A DNA stretch of 64,000 bases from Colwellia sp. 20A7 (GCF_009832865.1 NZ_CP047130.1:4216001-4280000); one strand, 5' to 3'; positions 9,800-18,861 are shown, numbered from the stretch's first letter. A program made the numbers and translations. Notes: a model not told the origin generated them from the sequence alone.

Positions 9800-9805
9800 T
9801 ATATA
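9800..9805. repeat. Right copy of 6-bp target-site duplication (TATATA)
   Basis: This matches TATATA at 8783-8788 on the other side of the insertion sequence. Confidence 0.7.
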
Positions 9806-9966
9806 GCTGCTCAACTTTCTCTCTGGCTCAAGGCGTTTTACGTAAAAAATTTAAGTTAGATTTAATACTTGCTGACTTACTGTAGATTCATGAAAGCAAA
9901 GGAGGATCAAAAAAAGGCACCGCACCTTTAAACAAGTTCAAAGATGTTATGCCTTTAGTTGATTGA
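9805..9966 (+). pseudogene. Possible decayed coding remnant beside the IS
   Basis: One frame stays readable for about 53 codons, with a single in-frame TAG at 9883. It reads STFSLAQGVLRKKFKLDL... then IHESKGGSKKGTAPLNKF... before TGA at 9964. The composition looks protein-like. No start codon is found on the other side of the insertion, where a TGA closes the frame. I do not recognise the protein. It may be the tail of a gene lost around the IS, or chance. Confidence 0.25.
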
Positions 9967-10046
9967 ATAAACAGAAATAACAAGCTAGAAGTTATTTAAC
10001 GCTTATTTCTCAGACTATAAAACTGAGCGCTAGAGATGATTAGGGC

Positions 10047-10793
10047 TTAAGCAAAATACTTCTCTAAATCATCTGCACCGCCAATATGTTTTCCGTCAAT
10101 GAAGACTTGTGGCACAGTGTCAGCATTAGTGATTGCTCGCATAGCTGAAATACTGATTTCATCACCTAGAGTTAACTCATCAAAAGATAAACCTTGCTTA
10201 GCTAGTAAAGTTTTAGCTCGAGCACAATGTGGGCAACCTGGTTTTGTAAACAAGCTAACTTTCGTTGTTTGAACTGCTTTTGGGTTAATATAAGCAAGCA
10301 TAGTGTCTGCATCAGAAACTTCAAACGGGTCGCCTGGTAAATCAGGTTCAATAAACATTTTCTCGATAACACCATCTTTAACTAGCATAGAATAGCGCCA
10401 GCTACGGTTACCAAAACCAATTGCATTTTTAGCTACGAGTAGACCCATGCCATCAGTAAAATCGCCATTTCCATCAGGGATAAAGCTAACATTTTCAGCA
10501 TCTTGATCTGCTGCCCAAGCGTTCATCACGAAGGTATCATTCACTGATACACAAATGATTTCATCTACGCCGTTTTGAGAAAATTTACTTGCTAGCTCAT
10601 TGTAACGCGGTAAATGCGTTGACGAACATGTTGGTGTAAAAGCGCCAGGTAAAGAAAAAACAACGACTGTTTTTCCAGAAAAAATTTCTTGGGTATCGCG
10701 TTTACTCCAATTGCCATTAACGAACATTGGAAATGTTGTTGAAGGAACTTTTTGACCTTCTTTATTTTCGAAATTTGCATTTTGAGCAGACAT
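10047..10793 (-). CDS. Peroxiredoxin-glutaredoxin fusion protein
   Basis: This 248-residue cytosolic fusion joins a Prx5-type peroxiredoxin (about residues 15-165) to a glutaredoxin (about 175-248). The peroxidatic cysteine lies in PGAFTPTCS, and the glutaredoxin centre is CPHC in TKPGCPHCARAK. Such hybrids reduce hydroperoxides using glutathione. They occur in Haemophilus, Vibrio and related bacteria, often under OxyR. No oxyR gene lies next to it here. The domain order and both active sites are clear. Confidence 0.94.
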   Translation of the reverse strand: MSAQNANFENKEGQKVPSTTFPMFVNGNWSKRDTQEIFSGKTVVVFSLPGAFTPTCSSTHLPRYNELASKFSQNGVDEIICVSVNDTFVMNAWAADQDAENVSFIPDGNGDFTDGMGLLVAKNAIGFGNRSWRYSMLVKDGVIEKMFIEPDLPGDPFEVSDADTMLAYINPKAVQTTKVSLFTKPGCPHCARAKTLLAKQGLSFDELTLGDEISISAMRAITNADTVPQVFIDGKHIGGADDLEKYFA

Positions 10794-11138
10794 TTGTATT
10801 CCTTATTTGATACTAATTTATTTAAATTTACATGTTGGCATTTAATGAAGCTATTATTTAGCAAAAACCATAATAATTAAAGTGATTTAAATAGATACTC
10901 TTAATCTAAAAAACAAATACACAATAATTATACTAATAACTATTGTAATAACACTCTGTATATTTACAAGGCTGATCTATAACAGAATGTACTTTGATAT
11001 GTAACAGAACAAATCCTAAGTAAGTACAAGCTAAATTGCCCTTAACTTATACTCGCCATAAAATATGCTTACTTGGCAAATGCAGGTAAAGTTGTTATTT
11101 ATAGTACACAATAATATTTACGTAAAGTAGAAACTATA
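10794..11138. other. Intergenic region, prx-grx to STAS-like gene
   Basis: This AT-rich divergent promoter region of 345 bases holds an imperfect repeat (CTATAACAGAATGTACTTTG / ATATGTAACAGAACAA near 10977-11015). I see no clear OxyR site or RNA element. Confidence 0.5.
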
Positions 11139-11534
11139 ATGCAAACACAGGAAATCGGGGTTTATACCATTGAGCGGCAAAGTAATATTTTATTTATTGA
11201 TATACAAGGCGCTTTTAATGACACTGTCTCTGAACAGTATCACCAAGATATAAAAATTATCACCGAACAAATGAGTGATGTTCCTTGGGCTTCCTTAATT
11301 TCTTTTCAAGATAACAGCCTTTTTACGCCTGACGCAGAGCAAAAATTAGTTGAAACAACAGAATACCGTGTTGATAACGGCATGATTGCAATTGCTGCTG
11401 TTATTATTAATAGTGCACATGCCGATATTTTACAAATGCAATTACAACGCGTATATCAACGTTGTTGTATTAAATTTAATTTTTTTAGTGATATAAAACC
11501 GGCTCAAAATTGGCTAGATAGTTTTATAAACTAA
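11139..11534 (+). CDS. Small STAS/SpoIIAA-like protein
   Basis: This 131-residue soluble protein has the alternating strand-helix pattern of STAS-like folds (NILFIDIQGAFND, WASLISFQDNSLFTPDAEQ, MIAIAAVIINS, IKFNFFSDIKPAQNWLDSF). Such small proteins are common in Alteromonadales and have no assigned role that I know of. The fold assignment is inferred from pattern only. It lies 79 bases before sfsA on the same strand. Confidence 0.6.
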   Translation: MQTQEIGVYTIERQSNILFIDIQGAFNDTVSEQYHQDIKIITEQMSDVPWASLISFQDNSLFTPDAEQKLVETTEYRVDNGMIAIAAVIINSAHADILQMQLQRVYQRCCIKFNFFSDIKPAQNWLDSFIN

Positions 11535-11613
11535 AGACTTCCCCTTTGTTAATCACACTTTTTATCGTAAGCTTTATACTAATTTTATTCCATTTATTAG
11601 ATAACGTTTACGT

Positions 11614-12345
11614 ATGAAATTATCCTTACAATCTGCTACCTTAATTCAGCGCTACAAGCGTTTCCTTGCTGATGTGACATTAGCAGATAACTCTCCTATT
11701 ACAATGCATGTTGCTAATACTGGTGCGATGACTGGTTGTGCTGAACCTGAAGATACGGTTTGGTATAGCACCTCTCCTAATCCTAAACGTAAATATCCCC
11801 ACAGTTGGGAGCTAACACAAACCAAAAAAAATCACTTTATCTGTGTGAATACAATTAGGGCAAACCAGTTAGCAGAAGAAGCTATTCTCAATGGTACTAT
11901 TACTGAATTACAAGGTTTTGAGAAATTAGAAAGAGAGGTGAAGTATGGAGACGAAAATAGTCGTATCGATATTTTATTAACTCATGCTGATCGCAGTAGC
12001 TTAACCCTCGCTATGAAAGCTAAAACCTACATTGAAGTAAAAAGTGTCACCCTACTTGATGATGACCAAGGGTACTTTCCAGATGCAGTCACTACGCGAG
12101 GACAAAAGCATTTAAGAGAACTAATGAGTATTGTAAAAAGTGGCCATAGAGCTGTATTACTATTTGCAGTATTACACACCGGCATCAATAATTTTAAAGT
12201 TGCAGCACATATAGATAAAAAATATGCTGACTTACTACAGGAAGCTATCGATTCTGGGGTTGAAATATTGATCTATAAAGCAAAAATAGATTCTGAAAAC
12301 ATATCGTTATCTGAACAACTTTTTTATAATAATGAGTTCAAATAA
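11614..12345 (+). CDS. sfsA: Sugar fermentation stimulation protein SfsA
   Basis: This 243-residue protein matches SfsA. The family has an N-terminal OB-like domain ([17 protein letters not shown]) and a C-terminal nuclease-like fold with the conserved [20 protein letters not shown] and [16 protein letters not shown] motifs. E. coli SfsA was described as a DNA-binding stimulator of maltose genes; the exact activity is unsettled. The length is normal and the motifs are decisive for the family. Confidence 0.95.
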   Translation: MKLSLQSATLIQRYKRFLADVTLADNSPITMHVANTGAMTGCAEPEDTVWYSTSPNPKRKYPHSWELTQTKKNHFICVNTIRANQLAEEAILNGTITELQGFEKLEREVKYGDENSRIDILLTHADRSSLTLAMKAKTYIEVKSVTLLDDDQGYFPDAVTTRGQKHLRELMSIVKSGHRAVLLFAVLHTGINNFKVAAHIDKKYADLLQEAIDSGVEILIYKAKIDSENISLSEQLFYNNEFK

Positions 12346-12377
12346 TTAGCTGTTTTTATTAGCAATAAACTACAGGG

Positions 12378-13033
12378 CTATTTATTTTTTTCAATCAAGC
12401 CATGGTTAACGGCGTATCGCACTAATTCCGCTAGTGTTTCTACTTTTAATTTCGTTTTTATATTTCGACGATGCGCATCAACGGTTCTAAAGCTAATATC
12501 TAACTTACGGGCAACTTCTTTGCTTGATAAGCCACTCGCCACATGTGAAAGAATAACTTGCTCTCACGCGTAGTTAACCTTTCATTATCAGCTTTCATTG
12601 GATTTTCAATTAACATTTTTGAAATAGAACTACTAAAGTGGGTATTGCCTTTAGCTACCGCTTTAATCGCAAAATATACTTCTTCAGATGAGGTATCTTT
12701 GAGAACATAACCACTTGCGCCAGCATCAATTGCACTTCGAACAAATTCTGGTCTGTCGTGCATACTAAAAATAAGTACGCGCGTATCTGGAAGTTGCTCT
12801 GATATGATTTCGGTCGCATCTATACCATTCATTTTAGGCATACTTACGTCCATGATTATAACGTCAGGCTTTAGCTCTTTTGCTTTACTTAAAGCCTCTG
12901 CTCCGTCATCTGTTGCCCCCACAATTTCGATATCGTCATAAAATGCTAAACATGCTGTTAAACCACCTTGTACCATAGGGTGATCATCAACAAGCATGAC
13001 AGAAATTTTTGAGTTATTATTATTATCTATCAT
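12378..13033 (-). pseudogene. NarL/FixJ-type response regulator, frameshifted in its HTH domain
   Basis: The receiver domain is intact: acidic pocket DDH, phosphoacceptor about D62 in MDVSMPKMNG, and the KD pair in YVLKDTS. After LTTRE the open frame runs off into an unrelated tail and stops at 12500. Shifting by one base at about 12561 restores QVILSHVASGLSSKEVARKL and then SFRTVDAHRRNIKTKLKV, the LuxR-type HTH, ending at a stop at 12378. One base is therefore missing relative to an intact 218-residue gene. It overlaps the kinase gene by 11 bases. Natural mutation and sequencing error cannot be told apart here. Confidence 0.87.
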
Positions 13034-14426
13034 CGTTTTTCGTTCTTATTGTTGCTTCGTTGAAATGATTTACAAAACTAGCTGTTGGTATTTTAACGGT
13101 AATAAGTGTGCCTTTTTTCGATGATTTAATGTCAAATTCACCTTTATGATATTGAACTCTTTCAGCTAAATTTCTTAAGCCAATCCCTTCATAGGAAGTA
13201 TTATTATTTTCAATATCAAAGCCTTTACCGTCATCTTTTATTGTTAATGTTAGCCAGTCATCCTGTATTGATAAACTTATAATAACACTTTTGGCCTCTG
13301 CGTGTTTTTGAATATTTGTTAAGGTTTCTTGCACCACTCTGAAAAGGGTGGTGTTGATAAAATCAGGTAATAATTTTCTTAATGTAGGTTTGAATACGTC
13401 AATATCTACGCCTGTACGTTTAGAAAAGTCTTGTGCTATAGACTCGATGGCAACAGATAAGCCTAATTCGTCGAGTACTTGCGGGTGCATATGATGAGAA
13501 ATTCTGCGTACTTCTTGAATCGCAAAAGTAAGGTTTTTTTCGGCATGTGTTAGCGGCTCTGGTTTTTCTTGCTTATTTTTAAGAAGAGTCAGTCGGGTAG
13601 CTTCTAAAGAGTATTTTATTGAAACCAATATTTGAATAATTCCATCATGCAGCTCTCTCGATATATGACGATTTTCTTCTTCTTGTACATCAATAACTCT
13701 TTGCCCTAATTCATTTATTTTTTCTTCAGCCTTTTTTTTATGACTAAGATTTACGGCAATACCAAAGAGAAAAATAAAGAAGATAGATGATAGTGCAACC
13801 ACTAGAATAATTTTTTTGGTTCTGTTGATGTGACGGCTAATTTCGTTTTTAGTTTCATTGAGTTGTTTATATACATCATCTAAATAAACCCCTGTCCCTA
13901 TCATCCAATCCCAGCGGTCGATCATGGTTGAGTAACCCATTTTTTCTGAGGGTTGCCCTTCTGAAGGTTTTGACCAGTTGTAGCGATAAAAGTCACCACC
14001 TTTTTGCGCATTTTTAATCAATACTTGAATGATCATTTCGCCGTTATCATCTCTTAAGTCCCACCAGCTTTGACCGACTCGATTAGGCTGCTTAGGATGA
14101 ACAACACTATTGCCATTAGTATCATAAATAAAGAAGTATCCGTCATCTCCGTTATAAAGCATATTTTCAACAATATCAGCGACTACCATTTTGACTTTAT
14201 TGTCGTTACTTTTGTCACTAGGGTACATGTGTTCAACAGAAGTAAGGGCGATTGAAGTGTAATTTTTTAACTCTTGCTCCTTTTGTTTTATTAAGAAGCT
14301 CTCAAGTTCTTTTACTGTTTTCACAGACAGCTCTCGGTATTCATTAGAAACTAAATAATAGGTAATTATTGAGGTTAAAATTACCTGAAAAATAGCAATA
14401 TATAAAAGTCGTAGTGGTAGTGTCAT
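13023..14426 (-). CDS. Cache-domain sensor histidine kinase (NarL-system type)
   Basis: This 467-residue inner-membrane kinase has a first helix at about 5-25. A periplasmic single Cache domain follows (about 30-195; YNGDDGYFFIYDTNG, WDWMIGTGVYLDDVY). A second helix is at about 205-225. The HisKA_3 domain has its phosphorylated histidine in ISRELHDGIIQ, and the HATPase domain carries DDGKGFD. Such Cache domains bind small organic acids. Its regulator overlaps it by 11 bases and the divergent operon is a TRAP transporter, so it probably senses that transporter's substrate. Confidence 0.92.
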   Translation of the reverse strand: MTLPLRLLYIAIFQVILTSIITYYLVSNEYRELSVKTVKELESFLIKQKEQELKNYTSIALTSVEHMYPSDKSNDNKVKMVVADIVENMLYNGDDGYFFIYDTNGNSVVHPKQPNRVGQSWWDLRDDNGEMIIQVLIKNAQKGGDFYRYNWSKPSEGQPSEKMGYSTMIDRWDWMIGTGVYLDDVYKQLNETKNEISRHINRTKKIILVVALSSIFFIFLFGIAVNLSHKKKAEEKINELGQRVIDVQEEENRHISRELHDGIIQILVSIKYSLEATRLTLLKNKQEKPEPLTHAEKNLTFAIQEVRRISHHMHPQVLDELGLSVAIESIAQDFSKRTGVDIDVFKPTLRKLLPDFINTTLFRVVQETLTNIQKHAEAKSVIISLSIQDDWLTLTIKDDGKGFDIENNNTSYEGIGLRNLAERVQYHKGEFDIKSSKKGTLITVKIPTASFVNHFNEATIRTKNDDR

Positions 14427-14566
14427 GATTTACCTTTGTTATTTAATCAAGGAATTTTCTTGTTGATTATTATAATCGAGTGCCAATAACCAATCATATT
14501 CGGCCAGGCGACTATCATCACAAATATTAGGAGACTTTACTATCTACTGATACTAAATACGCACTG

Positions 14567-14618
14567 TTACCTACGTATTAATACCTAGCATAGATCGTAT
14601 AACTAGGTAGGTAGGTAA
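14567..14618. promoter_or_regulatory. Nested inverted repeat upstream of the TRAP operon
   Basis: TTACCTAC (14567-14574) pairs with GTAGGTAA (14611-14618), and inside it TACCTAG (14582-14588) pairs with CTAGGTA (14603-14609). The paired TACCTA-type heptamers resemble sites of NarL-family regulators, and a NarL-type regulator gene lies in the divergent operon. A candidate operator. Confidence 0.4.
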
Positions 14619-14640
14619 GTGTTTATACGAATAGTTAAAA

Positions 14641-14699
14641 TCCCCCATTTTTGCGAGAGTATACGAACTTTAATAAGCGTGTTAAACGCAAAATGGGGA
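14641..14699 (+). promoter_or_regulatory. Leader hairpin covering the dctP ribosome site
   Basis: TCCCCCATTTTTGCG (14641-14655) pairs with CGCAAAATGGGGA (14687-14699), giving about 13 pairs with two single-base bulges. The 3' arm includes the GGGGA that serves as ribosome site for the ATG at 14708. Folding would hide the site, so the hairpin could control translation of the binding protein. Confidence 0.4.
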
Positions 14700-14707
14700 A
14701 GATTACA

Positions 14708-15781
14708 ATGTCAAAATCAATTATTTTAAAAGCGTTGTTAGTTGCATCAGTTGCATTTTCTGGACTGGTAAATGCCGCTGGCGATGAGAAAGTTAGATGG
14801 CGATTAGCTGAAACATGGGGTCCTAATTTCCCTATATTCGGTGATGCACCAAAAAACATGGCGAAGTTAGTAAAAGAATTATCTAACGGTCGCTTCACTA
14901 TTCGTATTGACTCAGCCAACAAGCATAAGTCTGCTTTTGGTATATTCGATTTTGTTAAAAATGGCCAATATCAAATGGGTCATTCAGCATCATATTATTG
15001 GAAAGGTAAAGACTTCAACACTATGTTCTTTACAACCGTTCCTTTTGGTATGACTACTTCTGAACAGTACGCGTGGTTTTACCATGGCGGCGGAATGGAG
15101 CTAATGAAGTCGGTTTACGACAAATATGGCATTATGTCATTCCCAGGTGGTAATACAGGTAACCAAATGGGCGGTTGGTTTCGTAAAGAAATCAACACTG
15201 TTGAAGACCTTCAAGGCTTAAAAATGCGTATTCCAGGTTTTGCTGGTGAAGTATTAGCTAAACTAGGCGCTAAACCTACCAACATTCCATCGGGTGAGCT
15301 ATATACAGCATTAGAGCGTAATACTATTGATGCTTTAGAATGGGTTGGTCCTTCACTAGATTTACGTATGGGATTCCATAAAATAGCACCTTTCTACTAC
15401 ACTGGCTGGCATGAGCCTGCAACTGAACTTCAGTTTATGGTTAACCAGAAAGCATACGATAAATTACCTGAAGATTTACAAAAAATCTTAGTTGCAGCAA
15501 TGAAATTAGCGGCATACGACATGTATACGCAATCAACGCATGAAAGCGGTAAAAACTTAGCTACAATCAAAAAAGATTTCCCAAACGTTAAAATGCGTAC
15601 ATTCCCTAAACCTGTAATGGATGCAATCCAGGTTGCTAATAGTGAATTACTTGCTGAATTTGCTAGTAAAGATCCAAAAACTCAAGAGATTCTAGACTCT
15701 ATCAAAAGCTACCAAGAACAAGTACGTGCTTGGACAAACTTCTCAGACCGTGCCTACTTAGACAGCTTCAGCGCTAAGTAG
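14708..15781 (+). CDS. dctP: TRAP transporter substrate-binding protein (DctP family)
   Basis: This 357-residue periplasmic binding protein is the receptor of a TRAP importer. The signal peptide (MSKSIILKALLVASVAFSGL, cleaved after VNAA) argues for the start at 14708, which has GGGGAAG upstream, over a TTG frame start at 14651. The GGWFRKEINTVEDLQGLKMR segment holds the conserved arginine that clamps a carboxylate. EWVGPSLDLRMGF resembles the TakP/lactate-binding branch, so a 2-oxo or hydroxy acid is the likely ligand (inference). It is first in a dctP-dctQ-dctM-porin run. Confidence 0.93.
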   Translation: MSKSIILKALLVASVAFSGLVNAAGDEKVRWRLAETWGPNFPIFGDAPKNMAKLVKELSNGRFTIRIDSANKHKSAFGIFDFVKNGQYQMGHSASYYWKGKDFNTMFFTTVPFGMTTSEQYAWFYHGGGMELMKSVYDKYGIMSFPGGNTGNQMGGWFRKEINTVEDLQGLKMRIPGFAGEVLAKLGAKPTNIPSGELYTALERNTIDALEWVGPSLDLRMGFHKIAPFYYTGWHEPATELQFMVNQKAYDKLPEDLQKILVAAMKLAAYDMYTQSTHESGKNLATIKKDFPNVKMRTFPKPVMDAIQVANSELLAEFASKDPKTQEILDSIKSYQEQVRAWTNFSDRAYLDSFSAK

Positions 15782-15800
15782 ACCGTCCCTCTAATCTATA

Positions 15801-15826
15801 GTTACTTACTTTATTAAGTAGGTAAC
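15801..15826 (+). promoter_or_regulatory. Intercistronic hairpin between dctP and dctQ
   Basis: GTTACTTACT and AGTAGGTAAC form a 10-bp stem with one G-U pair and a TTATTA loop, 20 bases after the dctP stop and just before the dctQ ribosome site. No T-tract follows. It probably stabilises the dctP message or weakens read-through. Confidence 0.5.
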
Positions 15827-15842
15827 TATGGAGGTTATTATT

Positions 15843-16361
15843 ATGAAAACCTTATTAAATATTCTTGAAAAATTTATTGACGCTGTAGGCTCACTCTGCA
15901 GTTTATTAATGATTCTGATGATCCTGAACGTATTTTACGATGTTTTAATGCGCTATTTCTTTAACGATGTAAGCATTGCAATGCAGGAACTTGAATGGCA
16001 CCTTTATGCAGCTATGTTCATGTTCGGTATTGGTTATACTTTAAAAGAAGATGGTCATGTAAGAGTTGATGTTATTTACGATCAACTCTCTAAAAAATCA
16101 CAAGCAATTATCAATATTGCTGGCTCGTTACTGTTTGCCTTACCTTTTACTTTATTAATTTTATATTTCAGCTGGGACTATGCGTTAGAAGCCTACACTA
16201 TGGGCGAAGGCAGTGCAGATCCTTGGGGATTACCTCATCGCTGGATTATCCGTAGTGTTATTCCTGTTTCATCTATTTATTTACTCGTGTGTCTTTTATA
16301 TGTAGTGCTCACTCAAATTAAAAGCCTTTCAACTCTTGTTCCAGAAAAAGGAGAGAAATAA
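15843..16361 (+). CDS. dctQ: TRAP transporter small permease (DctQ family)
   Basis: This 172-residue inner-membrane protein has four hydrophobic helices and the family motif DVLMRYFFND early in the sequence. The ATG at 15843 is preceded by GGAGG; an earlier in-frame ATG at 15828 overlaps that ribosome site and is less likely. DctQ pairs with DctM to form the membrane part of the importer. Its stop overlaps the dctM start by one base (TAATG), showing translational coupling. Confidence 0.92.
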   Translation: MKTLLNILEKFIDAVGSLCSLLMILMILNVFYDVLMRYFFNDVSIAMQELEWHLYAAMFMFGIGYTLKEDGHVRVDVIYDQLSKKSQAIINIAGSLLFALPFTLLILYFSWDYALEAYTMGEGSADPWGLPHRWIIRSVIPVSSIYLLVCLLYVVLTQIKSLSTLVPEKGEK

Positions 16362-17641
16362 TGACGGGTTTGATTTTATTTATAGTCGCTTTACTGTTTT
16401 TATTCTTTGGTTATTCAGTTGCCTTTACCTTTGCTGGTGTATCAGTTTTAGTTGGTGTACTTGCCTTAGGTTTAGATCTATTTTCATTTATGCCATACCG
16501 TATTATGAGTGTAATGGAAAATACCACGTTAATGGCCATTCCTATGTTCGTTTTCATGGGGATCGTGTTGCAAAAAACGGGCTTAGCTGAACGTTTACTA
16601 GAATCTTCAGCGAAACTGTTTGGTAGTATTGCTGGTGGTGTTGCTATTTCAACTATTATTGTCGGCGCTTTATTAGCCGCTTCTACCGGTGTTGTTGGCG
16701 CGAGTGTTGTAGCTATGGGGGTTATTTCTTTACCGGTAATGCTTAAGAATAACTACCATGAACCTACCGCTGCAGGTGTTATTTGTGCATCAGGTACTTT
16801 AGGCCAAATTATTCCACCATCAATTATCTTGATCATCCTTGGCGATGTAATGGGTGTTCCTGTTGGCGATTTATTTAAAGCTGCTGTTCTTCCTGGCATG
16901 TTATTGATTGTTGCTTATACCATTTATATTTTGGTATTAGGTAAATTCAAACCTGAATACTGCCCACCTATGGTGATCACTGAAACTAAATCTGAATTAT
17001 TAGTACAAGCAACAAAAGATATTATTCCACCATTGTTACTTATCGTAACGGTTTTAGGATCAATCTTTACAGGTATCGCAACACCGACAGAATCCTCTGC
17101 TATTGGTGCTTTAGGCGCAGTGGTTTTAGCTGTTTTCTATCGTAGTTTCTCTTTTAAGAAACTAAACGATGTATCTAAAGAAACAGTAAAAGTGACATCG
17201 ATGATTTTTGCTGTACTTATCGGTGCAACCGCTTTCTCTATGGTATTTAGTTACTCGGGTAGTGAATACATTGTTGAAGAGTTCTTCTTGGACTTACCTG
17301 GCGATAAGTGGACATTCTTATTGATGTCTATGCTAGCGATATTAATTTTAGGCTTCTTTATTGATTTCATTGAAATAGCATTTTTAGTTGTACCCATTTT
17401 GGTACCTGTTGCTATGATTTTAGAAATTGATTTAGTGTGGTTTGCTATTCTAATTTCGATGAATTTACAAACATCATTTTTGACACCACCGTTTGGTTTT
17501 AGTCTCTTTTATCTCAAGGGAGTAGCGCCACCCTCACTTAAAACCACAACAATATATAAAGGTGTAATTCCTTTTATCCTAATGCAGATAATGGTTCTAG
17601 CACTGGTATTATTTTTGCCTGAATACTTTATCTTCACATAA
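16361..17641 (+). CDS. dctM: TRAP transporter large permease (DctM family)
   Basis: This 426-residue protein with about 12 hydrophobic segments is the ion-coupled transport subunit. The GQIIPPSIILIILG and GIATPTESSAIGALGA stretches are family signatures around the substrate and sodium sites. TRAP importers use a cation gradient rather than ATP. The ATG overlaps the dctQ stop, and a porin gene follows after 44 bases. Confidence 0.95.
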   Translation: MTGLILFIVALLFLFFGYSVAFTFAGVSVLVGVLALGLDLFSFMPYRIMSVMENTTLMAIPMFVFMGIVLQKTGLAERLLESSAKLFGSIAGGVAISTIIVGALLAASTGVVGASVVAMGVISLPVMLKNNYHEPTAAGVICASGTLGQIIPPSIILIILGDVMGVPVGDLFKAAVLPGMLLIVAYTIYILVLGKFKPEYCPPMVITETKSELLVQATKDIIPPLLLIVTVLGSIFTGIATPTESSAIGALGAVVLAVFYRSFSFKKLNDVSKETVKVTSMIFAVLIGATAFSMVFSYSGSEYIVEEFFLDLPGDKWTFLLMSMLAILILGFFIDFIEIAFLVVPILVPVAMILEIDLVWFAILISMNLQTSFLTPPFGFSLFYLKGVAPPSLKTTTIYKGVIPFILMQIMVLALVLFLPEYFIFT

Positions 17642-17685
17642 GAAAAACATAATAAAAAACATAAAAATAAATTGGGGATATAATA

Positions 17686-18717
17686 ATGAAAAAAACAGCA
17701 CTCTTTTTAGCCGTTGGAAGTTCTTTGTTAATGGCTAATTCAGCAATGGCTGATGTGTCGGTTTACGGACGAATTACTTACAACATGCTAAAAGATGATA
17801 CCTCGAAAGATGTATATTTTGGTCGTCATGAATTTGCAGAATCAAATTTTGGCCTTAAAGGCACAGTTGATTACGGTAATTTAAAGTTTGGCGCTCAATT
17901 AGAGGTTGGTTTAGATGAAGGCGTTTCTAATGTCCTTCACACTGAGGGAAATTCACGTACACGTATCCAAGAACTATCTATAGCCGGTGATTTTGGTAAA
18001 GTAAAATTAGGTACCGGTGCGGGGATTACTTGGATTATTTCTGATGTTGATCAATCAGGTACTTGGTGGTCAGATCCATTAGGGATGAGTCAGCGTTTTG
18101 GTGCAAGTCGTCGTGGGCCTGCCACTGAGAGTCAAACACCACTTGTACAAGCTCAGTCTATTTTTAATGAGCGTATTATTTATGAATCACCAACCTTTTT
18201 AGACGGTGCTAAATTCTACGCCCAAATGAGTGAAGCAAGCGGCTACGAAGTGGCAATTAAATATGTTGCTAATGGTTGGCGTGTAAATATCTGGAATGTT
18301 GATTACGGTGATGTTGATCGTGATGATGACCCTCAAGCAAATATTGATGAAAATGCTACAGCAGGTTTCTTGGGGGCAACTGAAGGCCGAGGTATTCTTG
18401 CCGGGTATAAACATTCATCCGGCGTTAACTTTACTGCAACTTATGGCACAGCGGATCAAGTTGATGACAGTAAAAGAGAATACGTTAACTGGAAATTAGG
18501 TTACACCCAAGATAAACATGCAGTCAGTATTAGCATGGGTAACTACAGCTCTGAAGATGCTGCGGGCGTATCTGGTGCAGATCATACACGTACAACCTTA
18601 GCCTATAACTTTAAACCTTTAGCTGGTGTGCAGTTATGGGCGCAAGCAACGAAAGGCGATACAGATGATCAAGAATCGTTTAACGCCTTAGTTTTAGGTG
18701 GTTTAGTTAAATTTTAA
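17686..18717 (+). CDS. Gram-negative porin
   Basis: This 343-residue outer-membrane beta-barrel has a signal peptide cleaved at SAMA, a first strand DVSVYGRITYNM and a C-terminal strand ending in Phe (LVLGGLVKF), the usual barrel-assembly signal. It fits the trimeric general porins of proteobacteria. The short distance after dctM and the hairpin behind it suggest co-transcription with the TRAP genes, so it probably admits their substrate through the outer membrane. Confidence 0.9.
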   Translation: MKKTALFLAVGSSLLMANSAMADVSVYGRITYNMLKDDTSKDVYFGRHEFAESNFGLKGTVDYGNLKFGAQLEVGLDEGVSNVLHTEGNSRTRIQELSIAGDFGKVKLGTGAGITWIISDVDQSGTWWSDPLGMSQRFGASRRGPATESQTPLVQAQSIFNERIIYESPTFLDGAKFYAQMSEASGYEVAIKYVANGWRVNIWNVDYGDVDRDDDPQANIDENATAGFLGATEGRGILAGYKHSSGVNFTATYGTADQVDDSKREYVNWKLGYTQDKHAVSISMGNYSSEDAAGVSGADHTRTTLAYNFKPLAGVQLWAQATKGDTDDQESFNALVLGGLVKF

Positions 18718-18733
18718 TCATTATTAATTAAAA

Positions 18734-18759
18734 GATAGTATCGTACTTGAGATACTATC
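18734..18759 (+). terminator. Hairpin after the porin gene
   Basis: GATAGTATC and GATACTATC form a perfect 9-bp stem with an 8-base loop, 17 bases after the porin stop. Only CTTCT follows, so the T-tract is poor. It probably closes the TRAP-porin operon. Confidence 0.55.
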
Positions 18760-18861
18760 CTTCTAGGACTGTTGCGCTTTAGATTTTTTATCGAAGCATA
18801 TTTTTATCGCAGCATACAATGTCGAAAGCTCAACAGCCCCTAGTTATTATTTAGGAAAAAC

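Noticed and set aside
16336..16590. 84-codon frame over the dctQ/dctM junction
   Set aside because: Overlaps two clear genes in another frame; Cys/Tyr/Phe-rich translation typical of a shadow.
18769..18836. CTGTTG...CAACAG inverted repeat with nearby ATCGAAGCATA/ATCGCAGCATA direct repeat
   Set aside because: Arms are mismatched and far apart, with no flanking duplication; too weak for a mobile-element or terminator call.
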